A stretch of DNA of 64,000 bases from Oscillospiraceae bacterium (GTDB lineage Bacteria; Bacillota; Clostridia; Oscillospirales; Oscillospiraceae), in NCBI GenBank assembly GCA_017409205.1, contig JAFQTF010000031.1:1-64000 (forward strand). The letters are read 5' to 3'. The stretch's first letter is position 1, and each line of letters opens with the position of its first letter. The notes beneath the pieces are model-generated. The model did not search any database. It saw only the letters and a program-made list of their open reading frames with translations, and was not told where the DNA came from. Position numbers and translations under genes: made by a program. This document shows positions 59,935 to 64,000 of this stretch, piece by piece.

Positions 59935-62538
59935 ATGGACAAAATCTACTCCCCTGTTACCAATGCCGATGAACTGGATGCCGCACTGAAGCGTGTCCGT
60001 GCTGCACAGAATACCTTTGCTTCCTATTCTCAGGAGCAGGTGGACAAGATCTTCCTGGCTGCTGCCACTGCCGCCAATAAGGCAAGAATTTCTCTGGCCA
60101 AGATGGCTGTACAGGAAACCGGTATGGGTGTTGTGGAAGACAAAGTTATCAAGAACCACTATGCCGCCGAGTATATTTACAACGCCTACAAGGACACCAG
60201 AACCTGCGGCGTCATCGAAGAAGACACTGCCTACGGCGTGAAGAAGATCGCCGAGCCCATCGGTGTGGTCGCCGCTGTTATCCCCACCACCAACCCTACT
60301 TCCACTGCCATCTTCAAAGCCCTGCTGTGCCTGAAGACCCGCAATGGCATCGTCATCAGTCCTCACCCCCGTGCAAAGAAATGCACCATTGAGGCCGCCA
60401 GAATCGTTCTGGAGGCTGCTGTCAAGGCAGGCGCTCCCGAAGGCATCATCTCCTGGATTGATGTGCCCAGCCTGGAGCTGACCAACCGGATCATGCAGGA
60501 ATGCGACATCATCCTCGCCACCGGCGGTCCTGCCATGGTGAAATCCGCCTACTCCTCCGGCAAGCCCGCCATTGGTGTGGGCCCCGGCAACACCCCCGCT
60601 ATCATCGACAGCAGCGCTGATCTGAAGCTGGCTGTTTCCTCCGTCATTCACTCCAAGACCTTTGATAACGGCATGATCTGCGCCTCTGAACAATCCGTGA
60701 TCCTGCTGGATGACATCTACGAAGCCGCCAAAGCAGAATTCATGGCCCGTGGCTGCTATATCCTGAATGAAGAAGAGACCGATAAGCTCCGGAGCACCAT
60801 TCTCATCAACGGCGGCCTCAATGCCAAGATCGTGGGTCAGAGCGCCCACACCATCGCATGGCTGGCCGGTGTAGAGGTTCCCGTGGATACCAAGATCCTC
60901 ATCGGTGAGGTGGAGAGCGTGGAGCTGGGCGAAGCATTTGCCCACGAGAAGCTGTCTCCCGTGCTTGCCATGTACCGGGCCAAGGACTTCCAGGATGCCC
61001 TGAACAAGGCCGACAAGCTGGTTGCCGACGGCGGCTACGGCCACACCTCCTCCATCTATCTGGATCCCATTACCCAGGCTGAGAAGCTTGCAGCATTCCA
61101 GAACCGGATGAAGACCTGCCGTATTCTGGTGAATACCCCCTCCGCCCAGGGCGGCATCGGCGATCTGTACAATTTCAAGCTGGCTCCCTCCCTGACTCTG
61201 GGCTGCGGCAGCTGGGGCGGCAACTCCGTCTCCGAAAACGTAGGTGTCAAGCACCTGCTGAACATCAAGACCGTGGCAGAAAGAAGGGTAAATATGCTCT
61301 GGTTCCGGGCACCTGAAAAGGTGTATGTCAAGAAGGGCTGCCTCCCCGTGGCTCTGGATGAACTGAAGTCCGTCATGGGCAAGAAGAAGGCGTTCCTCGT
61401 CACCGACTCCTTCCTGTATAACAACGGCTACACCAAGTGCGTGGAAGCCAAGCTGGATGCTATGGGTATTCAGCATACCTGCTTCTACGATGTGGCCCCC
61501 GATCCTACCCTGGCCTGCGCCAGAGCCGGTGCAGCCCAGATGACTGCCTTCCAGCCCGATGTGATCATCGCCATCGGCGGCGGCTCCGCCATGGATGCTG
61601 CTAAGATCATGTGGGTGCTGTATGAGCATCCTGAAGCAGACTTCATGGATATGGCCATGCGGTTCGTGGATATCCGCAAGAGAGTCTACACCTTCCCCAA
61701 AATGGGCGAAAAGGCTTACTTCGTGGCTGTTCCCACCACCGCCGGTACCGGCTCCGAGGTCACTCCCTTCGCCGTCATCACCGATGAGCAGTCCGGCGTC
61801 AAATATCCTCTGGCTGACTATGAGCTGATGCCCAACATGGCCATCGTGGATGCCGATATGATGATGAATGCACCCAAGGGCCTGACTGCCGCTTCCGGCA
61901 TCGACGCCGTCACCCATGCACTGGAAGCCTACGCTTCCATGCTGGCCACCGACTACACCGACAGCCTTGCCCTGCGGAGCCTGAAGGTAATCTTCGAGTA
62001 TCTGCCCCAGGCCTATGACAACGGCCCCACCAATCCCGTGGCCCGGGAAAAAATGGCCAACGCCGCCACCATGGCCGGTATGGCCTTCGCCAACGCCTTC
62101 CTGGGTGTGTGCCACTCCATGGCCCACAAACTGGGCGCCTTCCATCATCTGCCCCACGGCGTCGCCAATGCCCTGATGATCGAAGAGGTTCTGCGGTTCA
62201 ACGCCTCTGAGACCCCCGTGAAAATGGGCACCTTCTCCCAGTATGATCATCCCCATACCCTGGCACGGTACGCAGAAGTGGCTGACTATCTGGGTGTGAA
62301 GGGTGAAACCGACACCGACAAGCTGGAGGGCCTGATTGCTCTGGTCAATGACCTGAAAAAGAAGATTGGCATCAAGGAGACCATCCGGGACTACGTTCCC
62401 GATGAAGCTGACTTCCTGGCCCGGCTGGATGACATGGTGGAGCAGGCCTTTGACGACCAGTGCACCGGTGCCAATCCCCGGTATCCCCTGATGAGTGAGA
62501 TCAAGCAGATGTATCTGAATGCGTACTACGGCAAGTAA
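59935..62538 (+). CDS. adhE: Bifunctional acetaldehyde-CoA/alcohol dehydrogenase AdhE
   Basis: 867 aa from ATG 59935 (ATGGAAAGGGACATTGTT). N-terminal aldehyde dehydrogenase (about 1-440): VIPTTNPTSTAIFKALL, GVGPGNTPAIID, and the catalytic Cys in DNGMICASEQ. C-terminal iron alcohol dehydrogenase (about 450-867): AIGGGSAMDAAKIMWVLYEH, TTAGTGSEVTPFAVI, and metal-binding HALEAYAS, CHSMAHKLGAFHHLPHG. Converts acetyl-CoA to ethanol with two NADH. Full length. Confidence 0.97.
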   Translation: MDKIYSPVTNADELDAALKRVRAAQNTFASYSQEQVDKIFLAAATAANKARISLAKMAVQETGMGVVEDKVIKNHYAAEYIYNAYKDTRTCGVIEEDTAYGVKKIAEPIGVVAAVIPTTNPTSTAIFKALLCLKTRNGIVISPHPRAKKCTIEAARIVLEAAVKAGAPEGIISWIDVPSLELTNRIMQECDIILATGGPAMVKSAYSSGKPAIGVGPGNTPAIIDSSADLKLAVSSVIHSKTFDNGMICASEQSVILLDDIYEAAKAEFMARGCYILNEEETDKLRSTILINGGLNAKIVGQSAHTIAWLAGVEVPVDTKILIGEVESVELGEAFAHEKLSPVLAMYRAKDFQDALNKADKLVADGGYGHTSSIYLDPITQAEKLAAFQNRMKTCRILVNTPSAQGGIGDLYNFKLAPSLTLGCGSWGGNSVSENVGVKHLLNIKTVAERRVNMLWFRAPEKVYVKKGCLPVALDELKSVMGKKKAFLVTDSFLYNNGYTKCVEAKLDAMGIQHTCFYDVAPDPTLACARAGAAQMTAFQPDVIIAIGGGSAMDAAKIMWVLYEHPEADFMDMAMRFVDIRKRVYTFPKMGEKAYFVAVPTTAGTGSEVTPFAVITDEQSGVKYPLADYELMPNMAIVDADMMMNAPKGLTAASGIDAVTHALEAYASMLATDYTDSLALRSLKVIFEYLPQAYDNGPTNPVAREKMANAATMAGMAFANAFLGVCHSMAHKLGAFHHLPHGVANALMIEEVLRFNASETPVKMGTFSQYDHPHTLARYAEVADYLGVKGETDTDKLEGLIALVNDLKKKIGIKETIRDYVPDEADFLARLDDMVEQAFDDQCTGANPRYPLMSEIKQMYLNAYYGK

Positions 62539-62552
62539 GGGAGGATCCTACT

Positions 62553-63302
62553 ATGAACATGGAAAATATCATTGCCCAGCGTCCCAATAAGACCATCTAC
62601 CGGGACGGCGACAAGTGCATCAAGGTCTTTAATGAAGATTTCTCCAAGGCCGATATTCTGAATGAGGCTCTGAATCAGGCCCGGATCGAGGAGACCGGGC
62701 TGAATATCCCCAGAATCCTGGGCGTTACCATGATCGACGGAAAATGGGCCATCATCACTGAATTCATCGAGGGCAAGACCCTGGCCCAGCTGATGGAGGA
62801 GAATCCCGAAAAGAAGGACGAATATCTGTCCCTTTTCGTGGATATCCAGCTGAACATCCACGCCAAGACCGCTCCCCGGCTCCATAAGCTGAAGGACAAA
62901 ATGAACCGGAAGATCAGCGAATCCCATCTGGATGCCACCACCCGGTATGACCTCCACACCCGTCTGGAGTCCATGCCCAAGCATAAGAAGGTCTGCCATG
63001 GCGACCTGAATCCCTCCAATATCATTATCACCGAAGACGGCACACCCTACATCCTGGACTGGTCCCATGCCACCCAGGGCAACGCCTCTGCCGATACTGC
63101 CCGTACTTATCTGCTGTTCTGCATGAACGGAGACTTTGATCTGGCAAAGAAATATCTGGAGCTGTTCTGCCTGAAGAGCGACACTGCCAAGCAATACGTC
63201 CAGAAGTGGATGCCCATTGTTGCCGCCTCTCAGCTGGCCAAGAGCACCGAACTGGAACACAAGTTCCTGCTCAGCTGGGTCAACGTGGTGGACTACCAGT
63301 AA
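62553..63302 (+). CDS. Aminoglycoside-phosphotransferase-like kinase
   Basis: 249 aa, RBS AAGGGAGGATCCTACT. Kinase-like fold with WAIITEFIEGKTLAQLM (hinge), the catalytic loop CHGDLNPSNIIITEDG and ILDWSHATQGNASAD (metal Asp). APH/choline-kinase family; substrate unknown and not necessarily an antibiotic. Starts 14 bases after adhE, so probably shares its transcript. Confidence 0.88.
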   Translation: MNMENIIAQRPNKTIYRDGDKCIKVFNEDFSKADILNEALNQARIEETGLNIPRILGVTMIDGKWAIITEFIEGKTLAQLMEENPEKKDEYLSLFVDIQLNIHAKTAPRLHKLKDKMNRKISESHLDATTRYDLHTRLESMPKHKKVCHGDLNPSNIIITEDGTPYILDWSHATQGNASADTARTYLLFCMNGDFDLAKKYLELFCLKSDTAKQYVQKWMPIVAASQLAKSTELEHKFLLSWVNVVDYQ

Positions 63303-63307
63303 TAACG

Positions 63308-63340
63308 ATCCCCGGATGCACCGCATCCGGGGTGTTTTTA
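63308..63340 (+). terminator. Terminator after the kinase gene
   Basis: 10-bp stem CCCCGGATGC/GCATCCGGGG, then TGTTTTT. Confidence 0.92.
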
Positions 63341-63360
63341 TGGCCGCAAAGGCCCTTTGC

Positions 63361-63389
63361 GTGACATTTTGCGCAGTTTGTAGTACAAT
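63361..63389 (+). promoter_or_regulatory. Promoter of the terminal XRE gene
   Basis: GTGACA, 17-bp spacer, TACAAT, 18 bases before the start. Confidence 0.7.
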
Positions 63390-63407
63390 CTTCCTGAGGT
63401 GAGAGAT

Positions 63408-64000
63408 ATGCGTGACATTGGAAAGAACATCAAACTGCTCCGCATCCAGCAGAATATGACCCAGGAGGGTCTGGCAGAAAAACTGTTCGTCACCCGGCAG
63501 ACTGTTTCCAATTACGAGACGGGCCGCAGCCGTCCGGATGTGGAAATGCTGGCAAGAATTGCTGAGGTGCTGGATACCGATGCCAATACGGTGCTTTACG
63601 GTCCACCAGCAGAAATCAGCAAAAAGCAGGAATACGTCAAAACAGCCATTTGTGTTGTTATTCTTGTTTTTCTGGCGCTGCCTCTTCCCTGGCTGGATCG
63701 GACAACTGCAGAGCTCCAGACATTCTATTTTGTGATTTGGCCCCGGTATCTTCTGACTTACTGGTATACCCCAATTCTTCTATTGGTTCTGGGTTGGGCT
63801 GCCATGCAGATCCTGTTCCTATTTAGCAAACCCGCTCCCCTTCCCCGGATAAAAACTGTATGGCTTCTTCGGGGATGTATGATGTTTATCCTGTTCTATG
63901 CCGTGATGATGGCCTGTGTGATGCTGCCCTTTACCAAGCCCACGTGGCTGATCTACGTCTACTACTTTATCATGGGCGTCTGGCCCAAGGACTTTTCCAT
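63408..64000 (+). CDS. XRE regulator with C-terminal membrane domain (3' end outside window)
   Basis: Open to the window end; 197 codons visible. Residues 1-65 are a Cro/C1-type HTH (MTQEGLAEKLFVTRQTVSNY then ETGRSRPD). From residue 78 on there are four membrane segments (AICVVILVFLALPLPW and others). HTH-plus-membrane proteins of this layout are common in Firmicutes and probably sense membrane or envelope signals. RBS TGAGGTGAGAGAT. Confidence 0.85.
   Translation, partial: MRDIGKNIKLLRIQQNMTQEGLAEKLFVTRQTVSNYETGRSRPDVEMLARIAEVLDTDANTVLYGPPAEISKKQEYVKTAICVVILVFLALPLPWLDRTTAELQTFYFVIWPRYLLTYWYTPILLLVLGWAAMQILFLFSKPAPLPRIKTVWLLRGCMMFILFYAVMMACVMLPFTKPTWLIYVYYFIMGVWPKDFS

Noticed and set aside
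62553..63302. Aminoglycoside resistance gene
   Set aside because: The fold is APH-like, but the position behind adhE and lack of resistance-gene context give no support for antibiotic substrates.

Overview
The window comes from a Gram-positive, endospore-forming lineage of the Clostridia. It is most like gut Oscillospiraceae/Ruminococcaceae, with a moderately GC-rich coding style. The evidence is spoIVA, a SPOCS(DUF3794)+LysM protein, sortases with sorting signals, HprK, lipobox proteins, strong AGGAGG ribosome sites and near-consensus sigma-A promoters (TTGACA-17-TATAAT). The species cannot be named from sequence alone. No rRNA, CRISPR array, transposase or complete prophage was seen; one tRNA (Asp) is present.

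Layout. 1-735: 3' part of an ATP-grasp enzyme. 784-2139 (-): Ogt alkyl-DNA repair and a GNAT-MazG fusion. 2291-3845 (+): a DUF3737 right-handed-repeat protein and a Nudix hydrolase. 3962-4270: tRNA-Asp and a partial duplicate of its 3' end. 4337-7058 (-): two G3E/CobW-type metal GTPases, one with a huge His/Cys repeat tract and one fused to a YcgQ-like domain, plus a small membrane protein. 7210-15137 (-): a seven-gene pilus operon. 15569-17027: rarA and DUF951. 17118-18826: PadR and a DUF2812 membrane protein. 18939-20438: SPOCS/LysM protein. 20550-25766: a complete Liv branched-chain amino-acid ABC transporter with a small ORF and terminator in front of it. 25891-28985: FHA-SEDS protein and a class B PBP. 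29051-40217: DNA repair (nfo), a WYL regulator, two FAD oxidoreductases, ylmH, YgiQ, nitroreductase, folA and thyA. 40359-44051: a secreted protein with about 12 SH3b repeats. 44334-52379: mnmA, YfhO, spoIVA, MATE. 52501-56754: yceD-rpmF, der-plsY-gpsA, rpmB. 56944-64000: hprK, RluA-type synthase, S51 peptidase, adhE, an APH-like kinase and the 5' part of a membrane-anchored XRE regulator.

The most interesting block is the pilus operon. In transcript order it encodes a tip adhesin, an unknown 108-aa coiled-coil protein, a signal-peptidase-like protein that has lost both catalytic residues, a two-domain shaft pilin, a class B sortase, a basal pilin and a second sortase. The core order matches the streptococcal FCT pilus islands (cpa-sipA-fctA-srtC-fctB) but sits in a spore-former. 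Tip and shaft share a (I/V)DTGIE sorting signal and the basal pilin has YQTGQ. This suggests a division of labour between a polymerising and an anchoring sortase. Internal stem-loops bracket the major pilin gene, and a consensus promoter embedded in inverted repeats drives the operon.

Second-tier items are the Ile/Leu/Val-rich small ORF plus terminator in front of the Liv transporter (possible attenuation), the GNAT-MazG fusion beside Ogt, the paired metal GTPases, the FHA-SEDS fusion, and the PadR operator pair. All functional statements rest on motif recognition by eye; no database search was run.
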